A stretch of 64,000 bases of DNA from JABDQA01 sp963824415 (GCA_963824415.1 CAWGPM010000014.1:124001-188000), one strand, 5' to 3'. Shown: positions 33,782-43,407, counted from the stretch's first letter. A program made the numbers and translations. Notes: a model not told the origin generated them from the letters alone.

Positions 33782-34435
33782 ATGTTCACCGGAATCATCC
33801 AGGGCCGAGGTCGGCTCATCAGCAGCCGTTCGGTGCGTGGCGGCCTCGCCTTTGATCTCGAGGCAGAATTTGACCTCGACCACCCCCAGGAAGGTGAATC
33901 GATTGCGGTGAGCGGCGCCTGTCTGACCGCCTATGGTATTAACGGCCGCAGGTTCTCCGCCGATGTCTCCCCGGAAAGCCTTTCCAGAACAACCCTGGGC
34001 CATTTGCGAATCGGCTCGAAGGTCAACCTGGAGCGGGCCCTGCAACTCTCCGACCGCCTCGGCGGGCATATCGTCTCGGGTCATGTGGATTGTGTGGGCA
34101 GGCTCACTGAAATTGGCCATCAAGGCGCTTTTACCCTGTTGAATTTTTCGGTGCCGACTCAGCAGGATCGCTATATTATCGAGAAGGGCTCGATCACGGT
34201 AGACGGTATCAGTCTGACTGTAAATAATTGTAATAAGGGGATGTTCTCCGTTTCGATAATTCCCCATACCATGCAGACAACCACGCTGGGAGCGTTGAAA
34301 ACCGGGGGCAGCGTCAATATCGAAGTGGATATTATCGGCAAGTATGTGGAAAAGCTCCTGGCCGAAAAAGATGGCGCGGACAGTGGCCAATCCGTTATAA
34401 ACAGGGGTTACCTGGCCGAGAAAGGCTTTTATTAG
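33782..34435 (+). CDS. ribE: Riboflavin synthase
   Basis: Riboflavin synthase (alpha chain) dismutates two lumazines to riboflavin. The 217-residue protein has the typical start MFTGIIQGRGRL and two tandem lumazine-binding barrels with VSGACLTAYG, GGHIVSGHVDCVGRL and TVDGISLTVNNC. It begins 4 bases after the TPR gene stop. No FMN riboswitch fits in that gap, so any control must act further upstream. RibBA and RibH follow in order; ribD is not in the window. Confidence 0.96.
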   Translation: MFTGIIQGRGRLISSRSVRGGLAFDLEAEFDLDHPQEGESIAVSGACLTAYGINGRRFSADVSPESLSRTTLGHLRIGSKVNLERALQLSDRLGGHIVSGHVDCVGRLTEIGHQGAFTLLNFSVPTQQDRYIIEKGSITVDGISLTVNNCNKGMFSVSIIPHTMQTTTLGALKTGGSVNIEVDIIGKYVEKLLAEKDGADSGQSVINRGYLAEKGFY

Positions 34436-34464
34436 ATTTTTTATATAATCAGGATGAGTGTGTT

Positions 34465-35673
34465 ATGGCGGTCAGTCCCATAGAAGAGGTAATTGAAGAT
34501 ATCCAAGCCGGCAAGATTGTTATCCTGGTCGATGACGAAGACCGGGAAAACGAGGGTGATCTCTGCATGGCAGCCGAGGCTGTCACCCCGGAGGCCATCA
34601 ATTTCATGGCGACCCATGGCCGTGGCCTGATCTGCCTGACCCTGAGCAGTGATATCGTCGACCAGCTGAAACTGCCCATGATGGTCAGTGACAACCAGTC
34701 GCCGTTCGGCACCGGTTTCACGGTCAGTATCGAGGCGCGCACCGGTGTTGCGACCGGTATTTCCGCCGCCGACCGGGCCCGTACCATCAAGGCAGCCGTG
34801 GCCCCGGATGCTACGCCGCATGACATCATCAGTCCTGGACATATCTTCCCGCTGCGGGCCAAGGATGGGGGTGTGCTGGTACGAACCGGGCAGACCGAAG
34901 GGTCGGTTGATCTGGCCCGGCTGGCCGGTATGCGTACGGCGGGGGTGATCTGCGAAGTGATGAAGGATGACGGCACCATGGCCCGGCTGGAGGACCTGGA
35001 GCTATTCGCCCGGAAGCACGATCTGAAAATCGCCACCATTGCCGATCTGGTTGCCTATCGGCTGCGCCGCGATGTGCTGGTCCACCGGGCGGCTGAAGCG
35101 CGGGTGCCTACCGAACATGCCAATGAATTTACCGCTATCGTCTACACCAACGATGTCGACAAGATGGAGCACATGGCATTGGTTAAAGGAGACATCGATC
35201 CGAATAAGCCGGTGCTGGTGCGTGTCCATTCGGAATGTCTAACCGGCGACGTGTTCCGTTCTTCACGCTGCGATTGCGGTGGCCAACTGCGTGCGGCAAT
35301 GCGGATGATCGATCAGGAAGGCAGCGGCGTGGTGCTCTATATGCGCCAGGAAGGCCGTGGTATCGGTCTGGTCAATAAGATCAGGGCCTACAAACTGCAG
35401 GACGAGGAAGGTTTCGATACGGTGGAAGCCAACCTCAAACTTGGTTTCAAGGCCGATCTGCGCGACTACGGAATCGGTGCCCAGATTCTCAGGGATCTCG
35501 GGATCTCCAAGATGCGGATGTTGACCAACAACCCCAAGAAGATCGTAGGTCTGGAAGGCTATGGCATCGAGGTTGTCGACCGGGTGCCAATCGAGATGGA
35601 GGCGGGCGAGGAAAACAAGGGGTATCTGCTCTGCAAACGTGACCGGATGGGCCATCTGATCCAGATTAAATAA
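34465..35673 (+). CDS. ribBA: RibBA, dihydroxybutanone phosphate synthase/GTP cyclohydrolase II
   Basis: This 402-residue fusion supplies both entry steps of riboflavin synthesis. The N-terminal RibB part (about 1-205) has VDDEDRENEGDLCMAAE, MATHGRGLICL and SPGHIFPLRAKDGGVLVRTG. The C-terminal RibA part (about 206-402) has VRVHSECLTGDVFRSSRCDC with zinc-binding cysteines, YMRQEGRGIGLVNKIRAY and LTNNPKK. Both halves look complete and of normal length, so both activities are expected. Confidence 0.97.
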   Translation: MAVSPIEEVIEDIQAGKIVILVDDEDRENEGDLCMAAEAVTPEAINFMATHGRGLICLTLSSDIVDQLKLPMMVSDNQSPFGTGFTVSIEARTGVATGISAADRARTIKAAVAPDATPHDIISPGHIFPLRAKDGGVLVRTGQTEGSVDLARLAGMRTAGVICEVMKDDGTMARLEDLELFARKHDLKIATIADLVAYRLRRDVLVHRAAEARVPTEHANEFTAIVYTNDVDKMEHMALVKGDIDPNKPVLVRVHSECLTGDVFRSSRCDCGGQLRAAMRMIDQEGSGVVLYMRQEGRGIGLVNKIRAYKLQDEEGFDTVEANLKLGFKADLRDYGIGAQILRDLGISKMRMLTNNPKKIVGLEGYGIEVVDRVPIEMEAGEENKGYLLCKRDRMGHLIQIK

Positions 35674-35701
35674 GTCAATTTCCAACGAGGGGAAAACTGA
35701 A

Positions 35702-36169
35702 ATGGTAAACTATATTGAAGGGCACCTGAGTGCGGACGGGAAAAAATTCGGTATCGTTGTTTCACGGTATAACTCGTTCATCTCGGAAAAGTTGCTTGAA
35801 GGCGCCATTGACAGCCTGTTTCGTTCCGGCGTGGTCGAGTCCGACATCGACGTGGTCCGGGTTCCCGGGGCGTTTGAGATCCCGCTTATTGCCCAGAAAC
35901 TTGCCGCAGCGCAGAAATATGATGCGGTCATCTGCCTGGGTGTGGTCATCCGCGGAGCGACCCCGCACTTCGATGTAGTGGTCAATGAAGTTTCCAAGGG
36001 AACCGCGCAGGTGGGCCTGGAGTCCGGGGTGCCGGTACTCTTTGGTGTGCTGACCACCGAAACCATCGAACAGGCCATCGAGCGGGCAGGCACCAAGGCC
36101 GGCAACAAGGGCGCTGAAGTGGCCGTGGCGGCCATCGAGATGGCAAACCTTATGGAAGCGCTCGATTAA
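35702..36169 (+). CDS. ribH: Lumazine synthase
   Basis: RibH condenses dihydroxybutanone phosphate with the pyrimidine to form 6,7-dimethyl-8-ribityllumazine. The 155-residue chain has VVSRYNSFISEKLLEGA, VPGAFEIPLIAQKLA, ICLGVVIRGATPHFD and GVLTTETIEQAIERAGTKAG with the expected catalytic His in the loop. GAGGGGAAAACTGA precedes the ATG. It is the last rib gene here and is followed by a terminator. Confidence 0.97.
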   Translation: MVNYIEGHLSADGKKFGIVVSRYNSFISEKLLEGAIDSLFRSGVVESDIDVVRVPGAFEIPLIAQKLAAAQKYDAVICLGVVIRGATPHFDVVVNEVSKGTAQVGLESGVPVLFGVLTTETIEQAIERAGTKAGNKGAEVAVAAIEMANLMEALD

Positions 36170-36196
36170 CGAAGACGAAAGAATTTACACAACGAC

Positions 36197-36236
36197 AAGC
36201 CGCAGCCACTGCATTGCAGCGTGATGCGGCTTTTCT
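36197..36236 (+). terminator. Terminator after ribH
   Basis: AAGCCGCA (36197-36204) pairs with TGCGGCTT (36225-36232), with an inner CTGC/GCAG stem and a TTTTCTCG tail. It likely ends the rib transcript before nusB. Confidence 0.65.
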
Positions 36237-36278
36237 CGTGGAGCGTTGTTAATTGGACAGATTGGTCAGCAGACGATA

Positions 36279-36737
36279 ATGGGTACCAGGCGAAGTGCGC
36301 GGGAAGCCGCACTGCAGTTTCTCTTTCAAGACGATTTTCTCGAGCTCGGCAGTGGTGCCGATATCGATCTCGAGCAGCGCTTTGCCCGGTTCAGCGCACT
36401 TTACCAGGTCAACAGAAAGGCGCGGCCTTATGCCTTTGAGTTGTTACGCGGGATTGCCGGCAACATGGAGCAGATCGACTCGGAAATCCGCCGGCACGCG
36501 CTGAACTGGCGCCTGGAGCGAATCGCCGGAACCGATCGCAATCTGCTTCGCATTGGTATTTTCGAACTGCTCTACCGTGAAGACGTGCCGGCCCAGGTGG
36601 CGATCAACGAAGCCGTTGAAATAGCCAAGCGCTTCGGCACCGAAGAATCTCCCGCTTTCATCAATGGCGTGCTCGATGCCGTTCAGCAGGCCCGCCAGCA
36701 AGAAGGCCGGCAGATTGACAGCCAGACTCCCGTTTGA
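36279..36737 (+). CDS. nusB: NusB, transcription antitermination factor
   Basis: NusB binds boxA RNA with S10 in ribosomal RNA antitermination. The conserved protein starts MGTRRSAREAALQFLF, so ATG 36279 is used (152 residues) rather than a TTG 11 codons upstream. Later motifs are DRNLLRIGIFELLYREDVP and AINEAVEIAKRFG, then SPAFINGVLDA. It often follows ribH in bacteria, as here. The ribosome-binding site is weak (AGACGA). Confidence 0.95.
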   Translation: MGTRRSAREAALQFLFQDDFLELGSGADIDLEQRFARFSALYQVNRKARPYAFELLRGIAGNMEQIDSEIRRHALNWRLERIAGTDRNLLRIGIFELLYREDVPAQVAINEAVEIAKRFGTEESPAFINGVLDAVQQARQQEGRQIDSQTPV

Positions 36738-36985
36738 AGCCCGCAGAACCATTTCTCCACTTTTAACAGAGCTGTATTCAAAATCCCTTTACCCCTCCAT
36801 TGACGCTGGTCCCGGGACGGCATCGATGGTTCGATTTTATGGGGCCAAGCGCTGCAATCCATCTTCTGGTCCACCATCGCACCTGCGGGTAAGCCTGCTG
36901 CCTTCTTGCAATTTATTGAGATTGCGGGTACATCTTGCCTGTATCGAAATCGGGGTTCATCATTATTCTCGGAGCATGCAGAAGT

Positions 36986-39157
36986 ATGGCTCAATCTCAG
37001 AAAAGCACCAGACCGGGGCTCAAGCAGGAGTTCGTTGCAGTACTTGGCCTGTTTGTCGCAGCTTTCGTTCTGATCAGCCTGGTCTCAGCCCAGGTTTCTG
37101 ATTCCGGCAACTGGTGCGGCGAAGTCGGCCGGCTCGTTTCTCAGGTCCTGTTTGGTTTCACCGGCTGGGGGGCCTTCCTGCTGGTCGGCCTGCTGGGGTT
37201 GATCTCCTTTCTGTTTTTCAATCCGCGCATGTCTTTTGACCGGCTGCCCCAGGTAACCCTTGGGCTAACCGGTGCCATCATTTCCTGTTGTGCGCTGCTC
37301 TCTTCGCTCAGCCTGCGATCCCCGGAGCTGATCGAGTCCGGCGGTTTTCTGGGTCAAACCGTGTTCAAGTTGATCCATTCAGTACTCGGTAGCAGCGGTA
37401 CGATACTGGTTCTGCTGCTGATCCTGCTGGTCTCGCTGATGCTCTCGGTACAGTTCTCGCCTTACCAGTTAATGCGACTTCTCTGGCAGATGATCAGGGC
37501 TGCCATCAGCATGTCTTTCAGATTGATTGCCAGATCTTCAAAGGCGGTGGTCGACTGGTTCAGAGGCCGAAGGCAATCCAGAGCAGTTGCGAAAAAAGAG
37601 GCGGCAGCCAGAACAAAGGGTCCGTCCGTTGTCCGTCGCGAGCCTGAGCCAGAACCAGAGCAACCGGTTATCCAGCCGGTGGTCAAGGAATTCCGGGAGC
37701 CTGCACCGGCGGTTGAAGATGACAAGGATTTTCGTGCCGCCCCGGTGGCCAAGGGTAATTGGAAGCTGCCGCCGCTCTCGATTCTGGCGAGAAACAGTCA
37801 GGTGAAAGAGAAGATAGACAAGAATGTCTATCTGAAAATATCCAAGCAGCTTGAACAGAAGCTGAAAAATTTCGGCGTTTCCGGCAAGGTGGTCGGCATA
37901 TCGCCGGGGCCGGTGGTTACCACCTATGAATATTCTCCGGCTCCAGGGGTCAAAATCAACAAGATCGTCGGCCTGGCCGATGATCTGGCGCTGGGTCTGA
38001 AGGCTCAGTCGGTGCGGGTGGTCGGTTCGGTTCCGGGCAAGTCCGCATTGGGGATCGAAATTCCCAATGAGGTCAGGGAGGTCGTCTATATCAGGGAATT
38101 GTTGGGTTCCGAGCAGTTGAAGCACCACAAGGCCAAACTCGGCATCGTTCTGGGGCTGGACGTGGTCGGCAACCCGAGTTTTGCCGATCTGGCCCGCATG
38201 CCGCACCTGCTGATCGCCGGTGCAACCGGCGCGGGTAAAAGCGTGGCGATCAATTCCATTATTGCCTCGATTCTGTTCAATGCGACGCCTGAAGAGGTGC
38301 GTTTTCTGATGATCGATCCCAAGCGGATCGAACTCTCTGGATACGAGGGCATCCCGCACCTGCTGCATCCGGTCGTGGTCGAGCCCAAGCTGGCCAGCCG
38401 GGCTCTGCTCTGGGCAGTGCGGGAGATGGAGCGGCGCTACCGGATGTTGGAAGAAGCACGGGTAAAAAGCTTCGATTCATACAACGACAGCGCCAAAGAG
38501 AAACTTCCCTATATTGTCGTGATCGTCGATGAGCTGGCCGACCTGATGATGGTTGCTTCCAAGGACGTGGAGGGAGCGATAGCCCGGCTGGCACAAATGG
38601 CCCGGGCCGCAGGGATCCATCTGATTCTCGCCACCCAACGGCCTTCAGTGGATGTGCTCACCGGGCTGATCAAGGCGAATTTCCCGACCAGAATCGCGTT
38701 CAAGGTGTCCTCCAAGGTCGATTCACGGACGATTATCGACGGCTCCGGAGCGGAGCATCTGCTCGGCATGGGCGATATGCTCTATATGCCTCCCGGTTCG
38801 GCAACCATCAAGCGGGTGCACGGCGCCTACATCTCCGAGCAGGAAACCGCCGAGCTGGTTACGTTTCTGAAGAAACAGGGAGCGGCGGTCTACGATGATT
38901 CGGTCCTCGCCCAGGTCGAAGAAGCCGGCTCGGCAGCGGGCGGCGGGGCCGAGGATGACTACGATGAAAAGTACGATGAAGCGGTCTCCTTTGTCTGCGA
39001 AGCCGGACAGGCTTCCATATCGATGGTTCAGCGCCGGTTTCGCATCGGCTACAACCGGGCGGCAAGGATCATTGAAATGATGGAAAAAGACGGTATCGTC
39101 GGGCCTGCAGACGGCGCCAAACCGCGGGAAGTTCTGGCCCGCCAATCCTACGAGTAA
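36986..39157 (+). CDS. ftsK: FtsK-family DNA translocase
   Basis: FtsK/SpoIIIE pumps chromosomal DNA at the division septum and activates dimer resolution. The 723-residue protein has four N-terminal transmembrane helices (about 15-155), a short basic/proline linker (about 180-260), a motor with Walker A GATGAGKSVAINS and IVIVDELADLMM, and a C-terminal gamma winged helix (VSFVCEAGQASISMVQRRFR, IGYNRAARIIEMME) that reads KOPS-like sites. ATG 36986 with GGAG upstream is preferred to a TTG 17 codons earlier. The linker is short, like SpoIIIE, compared with E. coli FtsK. Confidence 0.95.
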   Translation: MAQSQKSTRPGLKQEFVAVLGLFVAAFVLISLVSAQVSDSGNWCGEVGRLVSQVLFGFTGWGAFLLVGLLGLISFLFFNPRMSFDRLPQVTLGLTGAIISCCALLSSLSLRSPELIESGGFLGQTVFKLIHSVLGSSGTILVLLLILLVSLMLSVQFSPYQLMRLLWQMIRAAISMSFRLIARSSKAVVDWFRGRRQSRAVAKKEAAARTKGPSVVRREPEPEPEQPVIQPVVKEFREPAPAVEDDKDFRAAPVAKGNWKLPPLSILARNSQVKEKIDKNVYLKISKQLEQKLKNFGVSGKVVGISPGPVVTTYEYSPAPGVKINKIVGLADDLALGLKAQSVRVVGSVPGKSALGIEIPNEVREVVYIRELLGSEQLKHHKAKLGIVLGLDVVGNPSFADLARMPHLLIAGATGAGKSVAINSIIASILFNATPEEVRFLMIDPKRIELSGYEGIPHLLHPVVVEPKLASRALLWAVREMERRYRMLEEARVKSFDSYNDSAKEKLPYIVVIVDELADLMMVASKDVEGAIARLAQMARAAGIHLILATQRPSVDVLTGLIKANFPTRIAFKVSSKVDSRTIIDGSGAEHLLGMGDMLYMPPGSATIKRVHGAYISEQETAELVTFLKKQGAAVYDDSVLAQVEEAGSAAGGGAEDDYDEKYDEAVSFVCEAGQASISMVQRRFRIGYNRAARIIEMMEKDGIVGPADGAKPREVLARQSYE

Positions 39158-39182
39158 AGACGTTTTCGAGCGATTAATTTTC

Positions 39183-39211
39183 TTGACAATTCCCAGTCAA
39201 CATTTTATAAC
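39183..39211 (+). promoter_or_regulatory. Strong sigma-70-like promoter of the apr operon
   Basis: Perfect -35 TTGACA (39183-39188), 17-base spacer and TATAAC (39206-39211), 5/6 to consensus. It implies an untranslated leader of about 210 bases before aprB. The leader contains a direct repeat of GTTCATT flanking a T-run (39236-39260). No riboswitch was recognised in it. Confidence 0.75.
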
Positions 39212-39429
39212 GAAACTCTTGGAAAAATGAGTGAGCGTTCATTTTTTTTGGGTGTTCATTCGCAGGCCATTGCTGATGCAATGCTTTATTAATATCAAAT
39301 AGTTGCTTGATAGATATTGTCGAACAGGCGGCTATAAGCAGTACTGGTTAGTAGTAGATTTTACTATGGTTTTAGTGGGTCCTGTCAGTTCAGGGCCACA
39401 ACGGTTAATCTAACTGAGGAGGTAGTTTA

Positions 39430-39843
39430 ATGCCAAGTTATGTAGATCCTGAAAAATGTGACGGCTGCAAAGGCGGTGACAAGACTGCATGCATGTACAT
39501 TTGCCCCAACGATCTGATGGTTCTGAACGTTGAGACGATGAAGGCTTACAATCAAGAGCCGGATGCCTGCTGGGAATGTTACTCCTGCGTTAAGATTTGT
39601 CCGCAGGGATCGGTCTTTGTGCGCGGTTACGACGACTTTGTGCCGATGGGCGGTCAGGTACACCCGATGCGTTCTTCCGACTCCATCATGTGGACTGTCA
39701 AGTTCCGCAATGGCAACATGAAGCGCTTCAAGTTCCCGATCCGGACCACGGTTGAAGGTGCTGCCAACGCTTATGCGGGTGACAAAGGCGCAAACCTTGA
39801 TGACGAATGTCTGCTTCTCGAAGCAGATCTTCCGACCCCCTGA
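39430..39843 (+). CDS. aprB: Adenylylsulfate reductase beta subunit
   Basis: AprB is the ferredoxin-like electron-transfer chain of APS reductase. The 137-residue protein has two [4Fe-4S] motifs: CDGCKGGDKTACMYICP (10-26), with a longer spacing in the first cluster, and CWECYSCVKICPQG (48-61). A C-terminal tail that wraps AprA in known structures is present but short (FRNGNMKRFKFPIR onward). GAGGAGGTAGTTTA precedes the ATG. AprA follows 52 bases later. Codon use is strongly biased, as expected for one of the most abundant proteins in sulfate reducers. Confidence 0.97.
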   Translation: MPSYVDPEKCDGCKGGDKTACMYICPNDLMVLNVETMKAYNQEPDACWECYSCVKICPQGSVFVRGYDDFVPMGGQVHPMRSSDSIMWTVKFRNGNMKRFKFPIRTTVEGAANAYAGDKGANLDDECLLLEADLPTP

Positions 39844-39895
39844 TGAGCTGGATTGTGTAAAATCTTAAAATCTTTATTCAAAAGGAGATTTGAAT

Positions 39896-41914
39896 ATGGC
39901 ATTACCAAATAAACCAAAGGGTGAACTCTTAGCCGTCGTCGATCCTGAGATCGTCGAAATGGAAGTTGATGCGTTGATCATCGGTGGTGGTATGGCAGCA
40001 TGCGGTACCGCTTTTGAGATTAAGAAGTGGGCCCCGGAAGATCTGAAGATCCTGCTCGTGGACAAAGCTGCTCTCGAGCGTTCCGGCGCTGTTGCCCAGG
40101 GGCTTTCCGCCATTAACACCTACGTTGGCGAAAACTCGATCAAAGATTACGTCAAGATGGTCCGCAACGACCTGATGGGCGTTATCCGTGAAGACCTGGT
40201 TTACGACTGTGGTCGTCACGTTGACGAGTCCGTCAAGCTCTTTGAAGAGTGGGGCCTGCCGGTCTGGAAGAAGAGCGACGACGGTGAAAACCTCGACGGC
40301 GCCAAGCCTGCTCCGACCCTGCGTGAAGGCGGTACCCCGGTTCGTACCGGAAAATGGCAGATCATGATCAACGGCGAGTCTTATAAATGTATCGTCGCGG
40401 AGCCTGCCAAGACGGCTCTGGGCGACGACAACATCCTCGAGCGCGTGTTCATCGTCAAGATGCTGCTCGACAAGAACAAGCCGAACCAGATCGCCGGTGC
40501 GGCCGGGTTCTCCGTGCGTGAAAACAAGGTCTACGTGATCAAGTGCAAGACCGCCGTTATTGCCTGTGGCGGAGCGGTAAACATCTTCCGTCCGCGTTCC
40601 ACCGGTGAAGGTAAAGGCCGCGCCTGGTATCCGGTATGGAATGCCGGTTCCACCTACACCCTGGCCGCTCAGGTTGGTGCTACGCTGACCATGATGGAAA
40701 ACCGTTTCACCCCGTCCCGCTTCAAGGATGGTTACGGACCGGTTGGTGCCTGGTTCCTGCTGTTCAAAGCCAAAGTATCCAACGGCCTGGGCGAGTTCTA
40801 CGCCGGTGGCGATGCTGCCCAAGAAGAACTCAATAAATTCATGCCTTACGGTGCTTCTCCGGTCACCCCGACCTGTCTGCGCAACCACCTGATGCTCAAC
40901 GAGCTCAAAGCCGGTCGCGGCCCGATCTACATGGCCACCGACGTTGCTCTGAATGCCTTCATGGAAGAGCGCAAGGCGGCTGGTATGGACGAGAAGGCCC
41001 TGAAGAAGTTCTGGAAACACCTCGAATCAGAGGCCTGGGAGGACTTCCTGGATATGTCCGTGGGTCAGGCTGGTCTGTGGGCCGGTATGAATGTAGAGCC
41101 TGAGAAGGTCGGCTCTGAAATCATGCCGACCGAGCCTTATATGCTCGGTTCGCATTCCGGTTGCTGCGGCATCTGGTGTTCCGGTCCGGATGAGGACTGG
41201 GTACCGGAGATCGCCAACGATTCCCGCGCCCACAAGTACAAGTGGGGATACAACCGCATGACCACGGTAGACGGGCTGTTCACCGCCGGCGACGGCGTTG
41301 GCGCCTCCGGTCACAAGTTCTCCTCCGGTTCCCATGCCGAGGGTCGCATCGTTGCCAAGCAGATGGTTAAATACTGCCGCGACAATGCTGACTTCACTCC
41401 GGAACTGAAGCAGACCGCTCAGGAAATCGCTGACGAGATCTATGCGCCGGTTAAGCGTTATCATGAGTTTAATCATCTTTCAACTGCTGCAGACGTCAAT
41501 CCCGAGTACTGCAAGCCGTCCGGTCTGATGATGCGCCTGATGAAGGCCACCGACGAGTACGGTGGTGGTGTTGCGACCTACTACATGACCTCCGGCAAGC
41601 TGCTGCAGATCTGCATGGATCTGCTCGAGCTGCTCCGCGAGGACTCAGAGAAGATGGCTGCCGGCGACCTGCACGAACTGCTGCGCTGCTGGGAGAACTT
41701 CCATCGTATCTGGTGTGTTGAGTCTCACATCCGTCACATTCTGTTCCGTGAAGAATCCCGCTACCCGGGCTTCTACTATCGCTCAGATTTCCCGACCTGC
41801 GACGACGATAACTGGAAATGTTTCGTCAACTCCACCTTCAACCCTGAGTCCAAGGAATGGAAGTGCGAGAAGGTTGAGATGGTTAACATCATCGAGACTG
41901 AGCCGTGGCTGTAA
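39896..41914 (+). CDS. aprA: Adenylylsulfate reductase alpha subunit
   Basis: AprA carries the FAD that reduces adenosine 5'-phosphosulfate to sulfite and AMP. The 672-residue protein has the FAD site DALIIGGGMAACGTAFEI (about 20-37), SGAVAQGLSAINTY, GGAVNIFRPRSTGEGKGRAW and GDGVGASGHKFSSGSHAEGR. The ATG at 39896 follows AAAGGAGATTTGAAT. The genomic link to qmoABC supports the reductive direction, although sulfur disproportionators carry the same set. Sat (ATP sulfurylase) and DsrAB are not in the window. Confidence 0.98.
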   Translation: MALPNKPKGELLAVVDPEIVEMEVDALIIGGGMAACGTAFEIKKWAPEDLKILLVDKAALERSGAVAQGLSAINTYVGENSIKDYVKMVRNDLMGVIREDLVYDCGRHVDESVKLFEEWGLPVWKKSDDGENLDGAKPAPTLREGGTPVRTGKWQIMINGESYKCIVAEPAKTALGDDNILERVFIVKMLLDKNKPNQIAGAAGFSVRENKVYVIKCKTAVIACGGAVNIFRPRSTGEGKGRAWYPVWNAGSTYTLAAQVGATLTMMENRFTPSRFKDGYGPVGAWFLLFKAKVSNGLGEFYAGGDAAQEELNKFMPYGASPVTPTCLRNHLMLNELKAGRGPIYMATDVALNAFMEERKAAGMDEKALKKFWKHLESEAWEDFLDMSVGQAGLWAGMNVEPEKVGSEIMPTEPYMLGSHSGCCGIWCSGPDEDWVPEIANDSRAHKYKWGYNRMTTVDGLFTAGDGVGASGHKFSSGSHAEGRIVAKQMVKYCRDNADFTPELKQTAQEIADEIYAPVKRYHEFNHLSTAADVNPEYCKPSGLMMRLMKATDEYGGGVATYYMTSGKLLQICMDLLELLREDSEKMAAGDLHELLRCWENFHRIWCVESHIRHILFREESRYPGFYYRSDFPTCDDDNWKCFVNSTFNPESKEWKCEKVEMVNIIETEPWL

Positions 41915-41948
41915 TCATTGAATGACAGTTTGATCGTCATGATGTAAA

Positions 41949-41987
41949 GAAAATCTCCAGGGGCCTCTGGCTCCTGGAGATTTTTTC
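41949..41987 (+). terminator. Intrinsic terminator after aprA
   Basis: AAAATCTCCAGG pairs with CCTGGAGATTTT around an 11-base loop, with a TTTTTTC tail. It should separate the bulk of aprBA mRNA from qmoABC, allowing different expression levels. Confidence 0.88.
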
Positions 41988-42003
41988 TATGGTGGCAACC
42001 ACT

Positions 42004-42052
42004 TTTTTCATCGGCAAAGCCGCAAGTCTCTTGCGTTTTTGCCGATGAAAAA
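42004..42052. repeat. Long inverted repeat between aprA and qmoA
   Basis: TTCATCGGCAAA (42007-42018) pairs perfectly with TTTGCCGATGAA (42037-42048), with an inner CGCAA/TTGCG stem and complementary T- and A-runs outside. It is 18 bases behind the aprA terminator. It may be a second terminator (reading right to left it ends in T) or a regulatory site for qmoA. Confidence 0.65.
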
Positions 42053-42153
42053 GATTATCAGCTGGAACATGTTTGTAGAACACTAGACGACTCTCGGTGT
42101 GGCATGACCCGGGCCGTCAACAGGACAATTTAAGAGTAACCATGGAGGAAAGT

Positions 42154-43407
42154 ATGACTGACGAGCAAGGCACCGGTGGTGCAATTTTGGTCGTAGGCGG
42201 AGGAATAAGTGGGCTGACCGCAGCACTTGAAGCCGCCGAAGTCGGGAACGACGTGTTTCTCATCGACAAAAATCCCTACTTCGGTGGGCGTGTCGCGCAG
42301 CTTAATGAGTATTTCCCGAAGATGTGTCCGCCAAGCTGCGGACTTGAGATCAATTTCAAGCGGATCACGAATAATCGCAGAATCCGCACCTACACCATGG
42401 CCAGCGTCACTTCGGTGAGCGGTGGGCCGGGTAACTATGAAGTTGGCATTGATATCGCTCCCCGCTATGTCAACTCCAACTGCACTGCTTGCGGAGACTG
42501 TACGACCGCCTGTCCGGACGAGATTGATAATCCGTTTAACTTCGGCATGGACAAATGCAAGGCGGCCTACCTGCCGCACGAAATGGCCTTTCCACGCCGT
42601 TATGTGATCGATAAGGCGGCATTGTCGAGCGCAGGCGCCGAGGCGGTGAAGGGCGCCTGTAAATATGATGCGGTCGACCTCGATATGCAGACCGACAGCA
42701 TCACCTTGAACGTTGCCTCGATCATCTGGGCTACCGGCTGGCAGCCCTACGACGCCAATAAACTGGACACGCTCAATTATGGCAAGTCCGGGGCAATCGT
42801 CACCAATATGATGATCGAGCGGATGGCCGCACCGAGCGGTCCCACCGGCGGCAAAATCGTAATCCCCGGCTCGGACAAGGAACCTGAATCGATTGCCTTC
42901 GTTCAGTGCGCCGGCTCGCGTGACGAGAAACACCTCGAGTACTGTTCCTATATCTGCTGCACCGCCACCTTCAAGCAGATGAATTACATCCGGGAGCAGT
43001 ATCCCGAGGCAAAGATCTATGTCTTTTATATCGATTTGAGAACCCCCGGAAAATACGAAAAATTCCGGGAGAAGTTGATGGCGGACGAAAATGCCTCCTT
43101 CATCAAGGGTAAAGTTGCGGATATCGTGGTTGAGGGCGACGGGGTAACGGTGATTGCTGAAGATGCCGTTTCCGGAGCCAAGGTTGAACAGAAAGTCGAC
43201 CTGGCCGTACTGGCCACCGGCATGCAGCCGTCGCTTACCCAAGGCGGCGCTGTCGGAGTAACGCTGGACGACAACGGCTTCGTTCTGGCCGATTACGACA
43301 AGGGCATCATCGGCGCCGGCTGTGCCAAAAAAGCCGCCGACGTTGTTACCACCACTCAATCATCCACTGCGGCTGCCTTGAAGGCAATTCAGGTTTCCAG
43401 GAGGTAA
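42154..43407 (+). CDS. qmoA: QmoA, quinone-interacting oxidoreductase subunit A
   Basis: QmoA is a soluble HdrA-like flavoprotein of the Qmo complex that links menaquinol to APS reductase. The 417-residue chain has the FAD motif ILVVGGGISGLTAALEA near the N-terminus, NEYFPKMCPPSCGLEINF, a ferredoxin-type cluster CTACGDCTTACPDE and QCAGSRDEKHLEYCSYICC. ATG 42154 with GGAGGAAAGT directly ahead is chosen over one four codons upstream. QmoB follows after 6 bases. Confidence 0.96.
   Translation: MTDEQGTGGAILVVGGGISGLTAALEAAEVGNDVFLIDKNPYFGGRVAQLNEYFPKMCPPSCGLEINFKRITNNRRIRTYTMASVTSVSGGPGNYEVGIDIAPRYVNSNCTACGDCTTACPDEIDNPFNFGMDKCKAAYLPHEMAFPRRYVIDKAALSSAGAEAVKGACKYDAVDLDMQTDSITLNVASIIWATGWQPYDANKLDTLNYGKSGAIVTNMMIERMAAPSGPTGGKIVIPGSDKEPESIAFVQCAGSRDEKHLEYCSYICCTATFKQMNYIREQYPEAKIYVFYIDLRTPGKYEKFREKLMADENASFIKGKVADIVVEGDGVTVIAEDAVSGAKVEQKVDLAVLATGMQPSLTQGGAVGVTLDDNGFVLADYDKGIIGAGCAKKAADVVTTTQSSTAAALKAIQVSRR

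Noticed and set aside
33750..33785. Possible FMN riboswitch in front of ribE
   Set aside because: Only 4 bases separate the TPR gene from ribE, and the conserved RFN segments are not seen upstream of ribF either.
39929..41020. A 363-codon minus-strand open frame opposite aprA
   Set aside because: It is a reverse-frame shadow of AprA; codon bias belongs to the plus strand.
42130..43359. A 409-codon minus-strand open frame opposite qmoA
   Set aside because: It lies antisense to clear QmoA motifs; there is no ribosome-binding site or recognisable domain.
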